From Sutcliffiella sp. FSL R7-0096 (GTDB taxonomy: Bacteria > Bacillota > Bacilli > Bacillales > Bacillaceae_I), in NCBI RefSeq assembly GCF_038595065.1, contig NZ_CP152003.1:2088001-2152000 (forward strand): a stretch of 64,000 nucleotides of DNA, read 5' to 3'. The translations under genes were made by a program, and so were the position numbers. This document shows, piece by piece, positions 8,713 through 18,155 of this stretch (positions are counted from its first letter, which is position 1; every line of letters begins with the position of its first letter). The notes beneath the pieces were generated by a model. That model saw only the letters and a program-made list of their open reading frames with translations. It did no database searches and was not told the origin of the DNA.

Positions 8713-11700
8713 ATGTACCTCAAACGATTAGAAGTAGTAGGATTTAAGTCGTTTGCTGAAAAGATATCCGTTGACTTTGTCCCTGGCGTCACAGCTGTGG
8801 TAGGGCCGAACGGAAGCGGAAAAAGTAATATTATAGATGCCATCAGGTGGGTTCTTGGGGAACAATCAGCGAAATCCCTGCGTGGTTCCAAAATGGAAGA
8901 CATCATTTTTGCCGGGAGTGATAGCAGGAAGGCTTTGAATATGGCAGAGGTGACCTTGACACTTGACAACAGTAACCGCATCCTTCCGATTGATTATATG
9001 GAAGTGAGTGTCACAAGGAGAGCCCTCCGTTCAGGAGATAGTGAATTCCTGATAAACAAGCAGACATGCCGTCTCAAGGACATTGTAGATCTGTTTATGG
9101 ATTCAGGTCTTGGCAAGGAGGCTTTCTCCATCATCAGTCAGGGGAAAGTCGAAGAAATCCTTAGCAGTAAATCGGAGGAGCGCCGCAGTATTTTTGAAGA
9201 GGCTGCAGGAGTCCTCAAATACAAGTCCAGAAAAAAGAAGGCCGAAAGTAAGTTGTGGGATACACAAGAAAACCTGAATCGAGTATCCGACATTTTACAT
9301 GAATTGGAAGGTCAGGTCGAGCCACTGAAAATCCAGGCATCCATTGCTAAGGACTATCTGGAGAAAAAAGAAGAGCTTGAACAGATTGAAGTCGGTGTGA
9401 CAGTCTATGAAATTGAGGAGTTGCACCAAAAGTGGGAACAGAATTCCTTGGAAGTGAAGAACAGTTCAGAAAAAGAGCTGCACCTATCTGCCGAGCTATC
9501 CCAAAAAGAAGCTACCCTTGAAAAATATAAAGATCAAGTAGCTGCTCTGGATGAATCCATCGATTCCTTGCAACAGGCCCTACTTGTAGCAAGTTCAGAA
9601 CTTGAGAAACTTGAAGGCAGGAAAGAAGTACTCAAGGAACGCAAAAAGAATGCAACTACGAACAGAGCACAATTGGAAAAAACGTCAGTGGAACTTGTCG
9701 AATTCATCCAAGCCCAAAAGGAAAAACTTACAACGGAAAGCGGTATGTTGGATGCGCTCCGTAAGGAATTGGTATTAACCGAACAGAACCTGAAAGAAAA
9801 GCAGGTCATCAACGAACAGTTCGACCAGAACATCGAAGAGAAAATTGATGCGTTGAAGAGCGAATATATTGAACTGCTAAATAAACAGGCTTCCATTCGT
9901 AATGAATTTTCCTATTTGGAACAGCAGGAAAAACAAGAAGGGTTGAAAGTGTCCCGTCTTGATGAGGGCAATCGGAAGTATGTGGAGATGCGCACTGAAA
10001 CACAAGCGAAAAAGGAAAAGGTGCTCACAGACCAGAAAAAAGTTCAAGAAGAGCTGAATCAAACAGTCGACCTCTACAGGACAGAGCAGGGGGCACTTGA
10101 GCAGTACAAGCAATCCTATCAGAAGAAGGAGACCACCTTGTACCAGGCCTATCAATTCCTGCAACAGACCCGTGCAAGAAAAGAAATGTTAGAGACAATG
10201 CAAGGAGATTTCACTGGCTTTTTCCAAGGGGTTAAAGAAATCCTGAAGGCCAGGGATGAAAGCAGGCTCACGGGGATCAAGGGGGCTGTTGCGGAGATCA
10301 TCCAAGTAAAACAGGATGTAGAAACAGCTATCGAGATTGCTCTAGGTAGTGCGACCCAGCATATTGTAGTGGATAATGAACAGAATGCTAGGACTTCCAT
10401 CCAGTACTTAAAGAAGAATGGTTTTGGCCGTGCGACTTTCCTCCCGATGACAGTCATGAAGCCTCGTACATTATCTGACTATCAATTGAACCAAATCAGC
10501 CAGCATGAATCCTTTGTAGGAATAGCGGCCACCCTGGTGGATTATGATCAATCCTTTGAAAATATCGTTTATAATCTTTTGGGGACAATCGTCATAGCGA
10601 AAGATTTAAAAGGGGCGAATGCACTTGCTGGAATCCTTCAGCACCGCTTCCGAATCGTGACTCTTGAGGGGGATGTTGTCAATCCTGGTGGTTCCATGAC
10701 AGGCGGAGCTGTTAAGCAGAAATCGAACTCGCTATTGAGCCGGGGGCGGGAACTTGACTCTATCTCAGCAAAGCTGGAAGAGATGGAAAATAAAACAGCT
10801 CTCTTAGAAGATCAGGTAAAGACGTTAAAGAAGAAAATTGAAGAAAAAGAAACACAAGTGATGGAGCTTAAAGTCTCTGGGGAAGACCTGAGATACAAGG
10901 AACAGCAAGTTACTAGCCTTCTTAGGGAAGTGGAACTAGAAGAGAAGAACATCAATGAACATTTAAGCTTGTATGATTATGAGAAACAACAACTAACTAC
11001 TTCGATACAAGGTGCCGGTGACAGAAAAGTAAAACTGGAAACAGAACTGAAAAACGTAGGGGTCCAGATAGTCGCCTTAGATAAGGAAATTGCAGACCTC
11101 AACTCTTTGAAAGTGGAGCAGCACGCAACCAAAGAAACTGTTCAACAAGAATTAACACAGCTAAAAGTCGAGTATGCGGGCAAGAAAGAAAAGCTTCTTA
11201 ATCAGTCAGAAAAGGTGGAGACGTTAGAAACTGACCTTGATCATGCACAAGAAAGGCTGACAGACATACAGGAGGATCTTGCTCTGTTGCAAAGCGAAAT
11301 GAATGATAATTCTTCCGGGGAACAGAAATTAGAAGTGGCAGCAGAGGAAAAGCTCCAAGATAAAAACACCACCATGAAGTTGATAGCAGAACGCCGTGCA
11401 GAACGCTTATCCTTTTATGAAAAAGTAGAGCAAGAGGAACTTGAACTTAAAGACTTGAAGCGTCAGTACAAGCAGCTTGCAGAGGTGCTGAAGGCAGAAG
11501 AGGTGAAGCTTAACCGTCTAGATGTGGAGCTAGATAATAGACTTCATCATTTAAGGGAAGAGTATATGCTGTCCTTTGAAGCGGCCAAAGAAGAATATCC
11601 ACTAGAAATCGATATTGACGAGGCGAGGAAAAAAGTGAGGCTGATCAAGCTTGCAATCGAAGAGCTGGGGACGGTCAACATAGCGGCAATCGAGGAATAT

Positions 11701-12279
11701 GAGAGGGTCAGCGAACGCTATACTTTCCTAAAGGAACAGAAGGATGACCTTCAGGAAGCAAAAGATACGCTATTCCAGGTCATCGGAGAGATGGACGAGG
11801 AAATGAAAAAGCGCTTTGAAACGACCTTTATCAATATCCGTGCACATTTTCATGATGTATTCAGATCCTTGTTTGGTGGGGGAAGAGCGGATCTTGTCTT
11901 AACCGACCCATCAGATATGTTGAATACTGGTGTCGATATCGTGGCCCAGCCTCCTGGCAAAAAGCTTCAGAATCTTGGCCTTTTATCAGGGGGAGAAAGA
12001 GCATTGACGGCCATAGCATTACTATTCTCCATCCTGAAAGTGAGACCCGTGCCATTCTGCATCTTGGATGAAGTGGAAGCGGCTCTTGATGAAGCCAACG
12101 TTCATCGTTTTGCCCAGTATTTGAAGCAGTTCAGTGAAGATACACAGTTCATCGTCATTACCCACCGTAAAGGCACAATGGAATTCAGTGATGTCCTATA
12201 TGGAGTGACAATGCAAGAATCGGGTGTCTCGAAGCTGGTTTCAGTCCGTTTGGAAGAATCAAAAGAACTTGTTCAATAG
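8713..12279 (+). CDS. smc: Chromosome partition protein Smc
   Basis: 1188 residues (B. subtilis 1186). Cytosolic ATPase that loads at origins with ScpAB and ParB and drives chromosome arm alignment. Walker A GPNGSGKSN is at 31-39. Long coiled coils flank a hinge in the middle third (around GATFLPMTVMKP and VVNPGGSMTGGAV). The C-terminal head has the LSGGERALTAIALLF signature and Walker B PFCILDEVEAALDEANV. The ATG at 8713 follows GAGGTGAGG; the in-frame GTG at 8704 is inside that site. Followed 18 bases later by ftsY. Confidence 0.97.
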   Translation: MYLKRLEVVGFKSFAEKISVDFVPGVTAVVGPNGSGKSNIIDAIRWVLGEQSAKSLRGSKMEDIIFAGSDSRKALNMAEVTLTLDNSNRILPIDYMEVSVTRRALRSGDSEFLINKQTCRLKDIVDLFMDSGLGKEAFSIISQGKVEEILSSKSEERRSIFEEAAGVLKYKSRKKKAESKLWDTQENLNRVSDILHELEGQVEPLKIQASIAKDYLEKKEELEQIEVGVTVYEIEELHQKWEQNSLEVKNSSEKELHLSAELSQKEATLEKYKDQVAALDESIDSLQQALLVASSELEKLEGRKEVLKERKKNATTNRAQLEKTSVELVEFIQAQKEKLTTESGMLDALRKELVLTEQNLKEKQVINEQFDQNIEEKIDALKSEYIELLNKQASIRNEFSYLEQQEKQEGLKVSRLDEGNRKYVEMRTETQAKKEKVLTDQKKVQEELNQTVDLYRTEQGALEQYKQSYQKKETTLYQAYQFLQQTRARKEMLETMQGDFTGFFQGVKEILKARDESRLTGIKGAVAEIIQVKQDVETAIEIALGSATQHIVVDNEQNARTSIQYLKKNGFGRATFLPMTVMKPRTLSDYQLNQISQHESFVGIAATLVDYDQSFENIVYNLLGTIVIAKDLKGANALAGILQHRFRIVTLEGDVVNPGGSMTGGAVKQKSNSLLSRGRELDSISAKLEEMENKTALLEDQVKTLKKKIEEKETQVMELKVSGEDLRYKEQQVTSLLREVELEEKNINEHLSLYDYEKQQLTTSIQGAGDRKVKLETELKNVGVQIVALDKEIADLNSLKVEQHATKETVQQELTQLKVEYAGKKEKLLNQSEKVETLETDLDHAQERLTDIQEDLALLQSEMNDNSSGEQKLEVAAEEKLQDKNTTMKLIAERRAERLSFYEKVEQEELELKDLKRQYKQLAEVLKAEEVKLNRLDVELDNRLHHLREEYMLSFEAAKEEYPLEIDIDEARKKVRLIKLAIEELGTVNIAAIEEYERVSERYTFLKEQKDDLQEAKDTLFQVIGEMDEEMKKRFETTFINIRAHFHDVFRSLFGGGRADLVLTDPSDMLNTGVDIVAQPPGKKLQNLGLLSGGERALTAIALLFSILKVRPVPFCILDEVEAALDEANVHRFAQYLKQFSEDTQFIVITHRKGTMEFSDVLYGVTMQESGVSKLVSVRLEESKELVQ

Positions 12280-12297
12280 AGAGGAAGAGAATGGAAA

Positions 12298-13296
12298 ATG
12301 AGTTTTTTTAAAAAGCTGAAAGACAAACTTACTAATCAAACAGAGTCCGTGACGGAAAAATTCAGAGAGGGATTAACCAAAACCCGTGACTCTTTTTCTG
12401 GTAAAGTAAATGATCTTGTTGCACGCTATCGTAAAGTAGATGAGGATTTCTTTGAAGAATTGGAAGAGATCCTCATCGGAGCGGACGTTGGCGTGAATAC
12501 AGTGATGGAATTGATCGACGAGCTTAGAATGGAAGTGAAACGCCGTAATATTCAAGATCCACGTGAGGTACAGAGTGTCATTTCTGAAAAGCTTGTGGAA
12601 ATTTATGAGTCCGGTGAAGATATTTCCCCGACCATCAATTTTCAGCAGGATGGCCTGACTGTCGTACTTGTAGTAGGGGTTAATGGAGTCGGCAAAACCA
12701 CTTCGATTGGAAAGATCGCCAAAAAGCTGAAGCAGGAAGGCAAGAGTGTCCTGCTTGCAGCAGGAGATACATTCCGAGCAGGTGCGATAGAACAGCTTGA
12801 AGTATGGGGGGATCGTGTAGGCGTCGACGTTATCAAGCAATCAGCTGGTTCTGATCCGGCGGCGGTCATGTATGATGCCCTCCAAGCGGCAAAAGCGCGT
12901 AAAGTGGATGTACTACTTTGCGATACAGCCGGGCGTTTGCAAAATAAAGTAAACCTGATGAAGGAACTTGAAAAGGTGAAGCGGGTAATTGAACGCGAAG
13001 TACCTGGAGCACCACATGAAGTCCTGCTTGTATTGGATGCAACCACTGGTCAGAATGCCCTTAGTCAGGCAAAGATTTTCTCTGAAGCAACGAATGTAAC
13101 TGGAATTGTGTTGACGAAGCTAGACGGTACAGCAAAAGGTGGAATTGTTCTGGCTATACGAAATGAAATGCGCATCCCAGTCAAATTTGTCGGCTTGGGA
13201 GAAAAAGCCGATGACCTGCAGGAGTTCAACGCAGAACAATATGTGTACGGCTTATTTGCAGATATGATGGAAAAAGAAGAAGCACAAGAAAGCTAA
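12298..13296 (+). CDS. ftsY: Signal recognition particle receptor FtsY
   Basis: 332 residues. Membrane-associated GTPase that docks SRP-ribosome complexes at SecYEG. It has a short helical N domain without the long acidic A domain of enterobacteria, then the G domain. There, GVNGVGKTT (P-loop), DTAGRLQNK and TKLDGTAKGG are intact, with the C-terminal GLGEKADDLQEF segment. It ends the rnc-smc-ftsY unit at a strong terminator. Its partner gene ffh follows after ylxM. Confidence 0.96.
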   Translation: MSFFKKLKDKLTNQTESVTEKFREGLTKTRDSFSGKVNDLVARYRKVDEDFFEELEEILIGADVGVNTVMELIDELRMEVKRRNIQDPREVQSVISEKLVEIYESGEDISPTINFQQDGLTVVLVVGVNGVGKTTSIGKIAKKLKQEGKSVLLAAGDTFRAGAIEQLEVWGDRVGVDVIKQSAGSDPAAVMYDALQAAKARKVDVLLCDTAGRLQNKVNLMKELEKVKRVIEREVPGAPHEVLLVLDATTGQNALSQAKIFSEATNVTGIVLTKLDGTAKGGIVLAIRNEMRIPVKFVGLGEKADDLQEFNAEQYVYGLFADMMEKEEAQES

Positions 13297-13314
13297 TAAA
13301 CGATATTTTTACTG

Positions 13315-13346
13315 ACCGCCCTCTATTATAGACGGGCGGTTTTTTA
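13315..13346 (+). terminator. Terminator after ftsY
   Basis: ACCGCCC (13315-13321) pairs with GGGCGGT (13334-13340), followed by a run of six T. Strong intrinsic terminator. Confidence 0.9.
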
Positions 13347-13365
13347 AATAAGAAAGCATGTGAAA

Positions 13366-13497
13366 CTGTTGATTTCCGTTCCAGGCACTTCGCTTGCCTG
13401 GGGGCGGTCCGTGAGCCTTCTTCGGCTTGCGCCCTACGGGGTCTCGCCTGTCCCATCCTCCCGCGGGCGTCTGCGCGCCTTCCACTCCAATCAACAA
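13366..13497 (-). repeat. GC-rich repeat, family A copy 3 (reverse)
   Basis: Read on the minus strand it matches family A: TTGATTGGAGTGGAAGGCGC, CCCGCGGGAGG, GCGAGACCCCGTAGGGCGC, CCGAAGAAGGCTC, GCAAGCGAAGTGCCTGGAAC and GGAAATCAACAG. It faces copy 4, with 83 bases between them. The region 13297-13863 (567 bases) holds the ftsY terminator, copies 3 and 4 and the ylxM promoter, and no supported gene. Confidence 0.75.
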
Positions 13498-13580
13498 GGT
13501 GACTTCATTCAACTAAGGGTAATGAAAGCCCATTTAATCGAGTTATCTGAAAAACATGAACGTTTCTTAACGTAAATTCT

Positions 13581-13720
13581 AGCTGTGTATTGGAGCAAAT
13601 GGCGAAGACTCCAGTGGGGGGAGTAACGGTAGGGTGAGGACCGTGCAACGAAGTGAGGAGGCTCAAGCGCCGTCCTGCGGAGAGCGCAGCCATTTGCGGA
13701 AAGGAACAGCGGCGGTCAAC
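13581..13720 (+). repeat. GC-rich repeat, family A copy 4
   Basis: Contains GTATTGGAGCAAATGGCGAA, GACTCCAGTGGGGGGAG, GTGAGGACCGTGCAACGAAG, GAGGAGGCTCAAGCGCCGTC and GCGGAAAGGAACAGCGG. It is more diverged than copies 1 and 2 in the paired CCTGCGGG and CCCGCAGG arms, which seem to have decayed together in part. Confidence 0.7.
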
Positions 13721-13789
13721 CAACAAACTAAAGTCATTTTGTCTAATTTTTTTCATATTCTCGCTTTTTTACCAGGTCAAGAAAAAAAC

Positions 13790-13818
13790 TTGACATTCCC
13801 AATCCCACCCTGTAAACT
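13790..13818 (+). promoter_or_regulatory. Sigma-A promoter of ylxM-ffh
   Basis: TTGACA (13790-13795), a 17-base spacer and TAAACT (13813-13818). Strong match, 45 bases before the ylxM start. Confidence 0.8.
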
Positions 13819-13863
13819 AAGCTATTGTAAAGGCATTTCACTTAACAAGGGAGAGTGAAGAGG

Positions 13864-14202
13864 ATGCTTGAAAAAACAACGAGAATGAACTATCTTTTTG
13901 ATTTCTATCAGTCGTTGTTAACACCAAAGCAACGAAGCTATATGTCTTTGTATTACTTAGATGATCACTCCCTTGGTGAGATAGCAGAGGAATATAACAT
14001 AAGTCGTCAAGCAGTGTATGATAACATAAAACGTACAGAACAGATGCTTGAGCAATATGAAGAAAAGCTTTTGTTATTTCAAAAGTTTCAAGAGCGGCAG
14101 TCGCTTTTGCAGCAGTTGAAGGAGGAAGTCGAAAAGGCGGATGATCCGTTGAACGGCCAATCCCTTACGGCGCTGATCGAGTCGCTTGAGAAATTAGATT
14201 AG
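13864..14202 (+). CDS. ylxM: Putative helix-turn-helix protein YlxM (UPF0122), SRP operon partner
   Basis: 112 residues. A small helical protein with a sigma-70 region 4-like helix-turn-helix ([21 protein letters not shown]) and an N-terminal [19 protein letters not shown] signature of the YlxM family. It is nearly always next to ffh and is thought to modulate SRP function; in streptococci it binds SRP RNA and Ffh. The ATG at 13864 matches the family start; the upstream in-frame ATG at 13855 lies close to the GGGAGAGTG ribosome binding site. ffh starts 13 bases after the stop. Confidence 0.92.
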   Translation: MLEKTTRMNYLFDFYQSLLTPKQRSYMSLYYLDDHSLGEIAEEYNISRQAVYDNIKRTEQMLEQYEEKLLLFQKFQERQSLLQQLKEEVEKADDPLNGQSLTALIESLEKLD

Positions 14203-14214
14203 GGGGCGGCATAC

Positions 14215-15561
14215 ATGGCATTTGAAGGTTTAGCCGACCGTTTGCAAAATACGATTCAGAAGATTCGCGGGAAAGGTAAGGTAAGCGAGCAGGACGTTAA
14301 AGAGATGATGCGTGAAGTTCGACTGGCTTTACTTGAAGCGGATGTAAACTTCAAAGTAGTGAAAGACTTTGTGAAACGCGTAAATGAGCGTGCAGTTGGA
14401 CAAGAAGTCATGAAAAGTCTTACACCCGGTCAGCAAGTTATCAAAGTGGTTAAAGAAGAACTCACCGCACTTATGGGTGGGGAACAAAGTAAAATCGCTG
14501 TAAGCAGCCGACCGCCGACCGTCATCATGATGGTAGGTCTTCAAGGTGCAGGTAAAACGACGACAACAGGAAAGCTTGCAAACCTATTGCGCAAAAAGCA
14601 CAATAGAAAGCCGCTTTTAGTTGCAGCGGATATTTACCGACCGGCGGCTATCAAGCAGCTTGAAACACTTGGGAAACAGCTAAGCATGCCTGTTTTCTCT
14701 TTAGGAGATCAGGTAAGTCCAGTTGAAATCGCCAAGCAGGCCATCCAAAAAGCAAAAGATGAGCATCATGATTATGTGCTGATTGATACCGCTGGGCGCT
14801 TGCATGTGGATGAGACACTTATGGACGAGCTTAAGCAGGTAAAAGAGCTCTCCAAACCGGATGAAATTTTCCTTGTAGTGGATGCGATGACAGGACAAGA
14901 TGCTGTAAATGTGGCACAAAGCTTCAATGAACAGCTGGGCTTGACTGGTGTCGTATTAACGAAACTGGATGGAGACACCCGTGGTGGAGCGGCATTATCC
15001 GTCAAAGCGGTAACGAATACTCCTATCAAGTACATTGGTATGGGAGAAAAGTTGGATGCCATAGAACCTTTTCACCCTGAACGTATGGCTTCCCGTATTT
15101 TAGGTATGGGAGATGTGCTGACTCTTATTGAGAAAGCACAATCGAATGTGGACGAAGAGAAAGCCAAGGAGCTGGAACAGAAGCTGCGTACGATGAACTT
15201 TACGTTCGATGATTTCTTAGAGCAGCTGGGGCAAGTGAGAAACATGGGCCCGCTCGATGAAATTCTGGGAATGATACCTGGAGCCAACAAGATGAAAGGC
15301 TTAAAAAATGTCCAGGTGGATGAAAAGCAGATTGGTCATGTCGAGGCGATCATACAATCGATGACCAAAACGGAAAAAGAAAACCCGGATTTGCTTAATG
15401 CTAGCCGCAAAAAACGGATAGCAAAAGGTAGCGGACGTCCTATACAGGAAGTAAACCGCCTACTTAAACAATTTGAAGAGATGAAAAAAATGATGAAACA
15501 GATGACAAGCATGCAAAAAGGGAAAGGCAAAAAAGGCGGCTTCAAATTTCCTTTCATGTAA
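14215..15561 (+). CDS. ffh: Signal recognition particle protein Ffh
   Basis: 448 residues. GTPase subunit of SRP that binds signal peptides and scRNA and targets nascent membrane proteins to FtsY. N domain at 1-90, P-loop GLQGAGKT at 108-115, then DTAGRLHVDE and TKLDGDTRGGA. The methionine-rich M domain lies from about residue 300 and ends in a Met/Lys/Gly-rich tail. Cotranscribed with ylxM, in the same neighbourhood as ftsY. Confidence 0.97.
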   Translation: MAFEGLADRLQNTIQKIRGKGKVSEQDVKEMMREVRLALLEADVNFKVVKDFVKRVNERAVGQEVMKSLTPGQQVIKVVKEELTALMGGEQSKIAVSSRPPTVIMMVGLQGAGKTTTTGKLANLLRKKHNRKPLLVAADIYRPAAIKQLETLGKQLSMPVFSLGDQVSPVEIAKQAIQKAKDEHHDYVLIDTAGRLHVDETLMDELKQVKELSKPDEIFLVVDAMTGQDAVNVAQSFNEQLGLTGVVLTKLDGDTRGGAALSVKAVTNTPIKYIGMGEKLDAIEPFHPERMASRILGMGDVLTLIEKAQSNVDEEKAKELEQKLRTMNFTFDDFLEQLGQVRNMGPLDEILGMIPGANKMKGLKNVQVDEKQIGHVEAIIQSMTKTEKENPDLLNASRKKRIAKGSGRPIQEVNRLLKQFEEMKKMMKQMTSMQKGKGKKGGFKFPFM

Positions 15562-15611
15562 GCAATCACACCATTTTTTCTCTTAATAAATGAAGTGACA
15601 AGAAAAAACAC

Positions 15612-15640
15612 TTTACAAACAAGTAACTACTTGTTATCAT
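15612..15640 (+). promoter_or_regulatory. Sigma-A promoter of rpsP, with a palindromic spacer
   Basis: TTTACA (15612-15617), a 17-base spacer and TATCAT (15635-15640). The spacer contains a perfect inverted repeat, ACAAGTA-AC-TACTTGT (15619-15634), which could be an operator. Confidence 0.65.
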
Positions 15641-15679
15641 ACTATCTTGTGTGAAATATTTTCGGAGGTGCTATATTAA

Positions 15680-15952
<273 letters not shown>

Positions 15953-15960
15953 GAGGCAAA

Positions 15961-16191
15961 ATGACAGAATTAATCCAAACAATTGTGACGTCGTTGGTAG
16001 ATCATCCAGAAAATGTAGTGGTTACGGAAAAGGAAACAGGTAATGCCCTCACGTATCAACTTACAGTGCATCAAGATGATTTAGGGAAAGTGATTGGCAA
16101 GCAGGGTAGAATTGCTAAAGCAATCCGGACAGTCTTGTTCGCTGCCGCTTCTCACGAGAATAAACGAGTGCAATTAGAGATTATGGAGTAG
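15961..16191 (+). CDS. khpA: RNA-binding KH domain protein KhpA (YlqC)
   Basis: 76 residues, essentially a single KH domain. The nucleic-acid binding GXXG loop is seen as IGKQGR. KhpA forms a dimer with KhpB (Jag/EloR) and affects cell elongation and division in Firmicutes. Position after rpsP is conserved. B. subtilis has ylqD between this gene and rimM; it is absent here. Confidence 0.93.
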   Translation: MTELIQTIVTSLVDHPENVVVTEKETGNALTYQLTVHQDDLGKVIGKQGRIAKAIRTVLFAAASHENKRVQLEIME

Positions 16192-16219
16192 GGGAGGCTT
16201 TAGAGCTTCCCCTTTTCTT
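16191..16219 (+). terminator. Terminator after khpA
   Basis: GGGGAGGCT (16191-16199) pairs with AGCTTCCCC (16204-16212) with one G-U pair and a 4-base loop, then TTTTCTT. The stem begins on the last base of the khpA stop codon. Confidence 0.85.
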
Positions 16220-16317
16220 ATGGTTTAACACTCATTAAAAGCTTTAAGTGTCCCCTCAAAAGGGTACGCTATTGATACATAGAGAACAGTCAAAATTTGC
16301 GCGTGGAGGTGCAAGAA

Positions 16318-16836
16318 ATGTCAAAGTGGTTTAACGTAGGTAAGCTTGTCAATACACACGGCATAAAAGGTGAGGTGCGTGTTGTTTCCAGAACGGATTT
16401 TCCTGATGAACGTTACAAAAAGGGTAATCATCTCTATTTATTCATGCCAAATGAAAAGGAACCCGTTGAAGTGAAGGTATCATCTAGAAGGGTGCATAAG
16501 TCATTTGATCTTCTAACGTTTGAAGGCTACCATAATGTAAATGAAGTGGAGAAGTTTAAAGGTGCCATTGTCAAGGTTCCGGAAGACCAACTCGGGGACT
16601 TAGAAGAAGGCGAATATTATTTCCATGAAATCGTCGGCTGTAAAGTTATTCTTCAGGAAAGCATGGAGGAGTTAGGGTTGGTCAAGGAAGTCTTGACTCC
16701 TGGTGCAAACGATGTCTGGGTGGTTAAAGCGAAAAAGGGGAAAGACATTTTGATTCCTTATATCGATCAAGTAGTCAAGAAAGTGGATGTTAAGGAAAAA
16801 ACAATCATCATTGAGCCGTTAGAGGGGCTGTTTTAA
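16318..16836 (+). CDS. rimM: Ribosome maturation factor RimM
   Basis: 172 residues. Assists 30S assembly by binding S19. Two beta-barrel domains: the N-terminal RimM domain begins [20 protein letters not shown], and the C-terminal PRC-barrel holds [11 protein letters not shown] and [10 protein letters not shown]. The ATG at 16318 follows TGGAGGTG; an upstream in-frame start at 16297 precedes this site and was rejected. One base separates it from trmD, so the two are coupled. Confidence 0.96.
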   Translation: MSKWFNVGKLVNTHGIKGEVRVVSRTDFPDERYKKGNHLYLFMPNEKEPVEVKVSSRRVHKSFDLLTFEGYHNVNEVEKFKGAIVKVPEDQLGDLEEGEYYFHEIVGCKVILQESMEELGLVKEVLTPGANDVWVVKAKKGKDILIPYIDQVVKKVDVKEKTIIIEPLEGLF

Positions 16837-16837
16837 T

Positions 16838-17587
16838 ATGAAGATTGATATTCTTTCCATTTTCCCTGAAATGTTCAAAGGAGTATTGGAATCTTCCATC
16901 TTAAAAAAAGCGGCCGAAAAAGGTGCCGTGGAATATAGCGTAACGGACTTCCGGGAGTTTGCTGATAACAAGCATAAAACGGTGGATGATTATCCTTATG
17001 GTGGCGGGGCGGGGATGGTACTGAAAGCCCAGCCCATCTTTGATGCTGTTCTATCCCTTACAGAAGGCCAACCTTCCGTTAAAAAGCCCCGCGTCATCCT
17101 TATGTGTCCACAGGGAGAACGCTACACGCAGAAAAAAGCGGAGGAGCTTGCAGAAGAAGAGCACCTGATCTTCATCTGTGGTCATTATGAAGGCTATGAT
17201 GAACGGATAAGAGAGCATGTAGTGACAGATGAAATTTCCATCGGTGACTATGTCCTGACTGGTGGAGAGTTGGCGTCGATGGTGATCGTGGATAGTGTGG
17301 TTCGTCTTTTGCCGGATGTACTAGGGAAGGCGGCATCTCATGAACAGGACAGCTTCAGTACCGGACTTCTGGAACACCCCCATTATACAAGACCTGCTGA
17401 TTTTCGGGGAATGAAGGTTCCGGATGTCCTTCTTTCAGGAAACCATGCACATATAGAAAATTGGCGGACGAAAGAGTCCTTACGAAGAACTTGGAGCAGA
17501 AGGCCTGACCTATTTAATATGTATCCGTTGACGGAAGAGCAGCAGGAGTGGTTGCAAGAAATTAAAAAAGAGGATAAGTCATATTGA
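16838..17587 (+). CDS. trmD: tRNA (guanine-N1)-methyltransferase TrmD
   Basis: 249 residues. Makes m1G37 in tRNAs to prevent frameshifting, using S-adenosylmethionine. Trefoil-knot (SPOUT) motifs are present: [26 protein letters not shown] and [15 protein letters not shown]. Also seen is the C-terminal HPHYTRP segment. It overlaps the rplS promoter at its 3' end. Confidence 0.97.
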   Translation: MKIDILSIFPEMFKGVLESSILKKAAEKGAVEYSVTDFREFADNKHKTVDDYPYGGGAGMVLKAQPIFDAVLSLTEGQPSVKKPRVILMCPQGERYTQKKAEELAEEEHLIFICGHYEGYDERIREHVVTDEISIGDYVLTGGELASMVIVDSVVRLLPDVLGKAASHEQDSFSTGLLEHPHYTRPADFRGMKVPDVLLSGNHAHIENWRTKESLRRTWSRRPDLFNMYPLTEEQQEWLQEIKKEDKSY

Positions 17588-17612
17588 TTTTATTCTTTCA
17601 ATATGCTATTAT
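17584..17612 (+). promoter_or_regulatory. Sigma-A promoter of rplS
   Basis: TTGATT (17584-17589), a 17-base spacer and TATTAT (17607-17612). The -35 begins in the trmD stop codon region. Confidence 0.7.
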
Positions 17613-17708
17613 ACTCTTTGTGACTTAGCTATTGCTATGTCTAAAAACGATGTTCCGCTGCATCAAACAAGTATGGTATGAGCATCTGTGGAAAAGGAGT
17701 AGAAAACT
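17613..17708 (+). promoter_or_regulatory. Probable L19 autoregulatory leader
   Basis: The roughly 90-base untranslated leader contains GATGTTCCGCTGCATC and GAGCATCTGTGG, in a spacing that resembles, from memory, the ribosomal protein L19 leader found upstream of rplS in Bacilli. L19 would bind its own leader. This is inference from position and short motifs; a covariance search would settle it. Confidence 0.5.
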
Positions 17709-18053
17709 ATGCAAAAACTAATTCAAGAAATTACTCAAGAGCAGTTAAAAACTGATCTTCCTTCTTTCCGTCCTGGTGACACTGTACGTGTTAACGTTAG
17801 GGTTGTAGAGGGTACACGTGAGCGTATCCAGGTGTATGAAGGAGTAGTAATCAAGCGTCGTGGCGGCGGTATCAGCGAAACATTCACAGTACGTAAGATC
17901 TCTTACGGTGTAGGTGTTGAGCGTGCATTCCCTGTACATTCTCCAAAGATTGAGGGAATTGATGTTGTTCGTCGTGGTAAAGTACGTCGTGCGAAACTTT
18001 ACTATCTACGTGCATTACGTGGTAAAAAAGCGCGTATTAAAGAAATTCGATAA
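17709..18053 (+). CDS. rplS: 50S ribosomal protein L19
   Basis: 114 residues, standard length. Lies at the 30S-50S interface. Family signature [12 protein letters not shown] and the basic stretch [20 protein letters not shown] near the C-terminus are intact. The ATG at 17709 follows AAAAGGAG. Followed by a strong terminator. Confidence 0.98.
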   Translation: MQKLIQEITQEQLKTDLPSFRPGDTVRVNVRVVEGTRERIQVYEGVVIKRRGGGISETFTVRKISYGVGVERAFPVHSPKIEGIDVVRRGKVRRAKLYYLRALRGKKARIKEIR

Positions 18054-18062
18054 TAGAAAGGG

Positions 18063-18089
18063 GAGCTTGGTGACAAGCTCTCTTTTTTT
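18063..18089 (+). terminator. Terminator after rplS
   Basis: GAGCTTG (18063-18069), loop GTGA and CAAGCTC (18074-18080), then T, C and seven T. Strong intrinsic terminator. Confidence 0.9.
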
Positions 18090-18155
18090 ACTAAAAAAAA
18101 CTTCAAAAAGGCTATTGGTTTTCCATCTGCGAATACAAAGTATATAATAGAATAA

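Noticed and set aside
13360-13858. Two plus-strand open frames (13360-13575 and 13634-13858) in the ftsY-ylxM gap
   Set aside because: They run through family A repeats and promoter sequence, resemble no protein family and lack ribosome binding sites.
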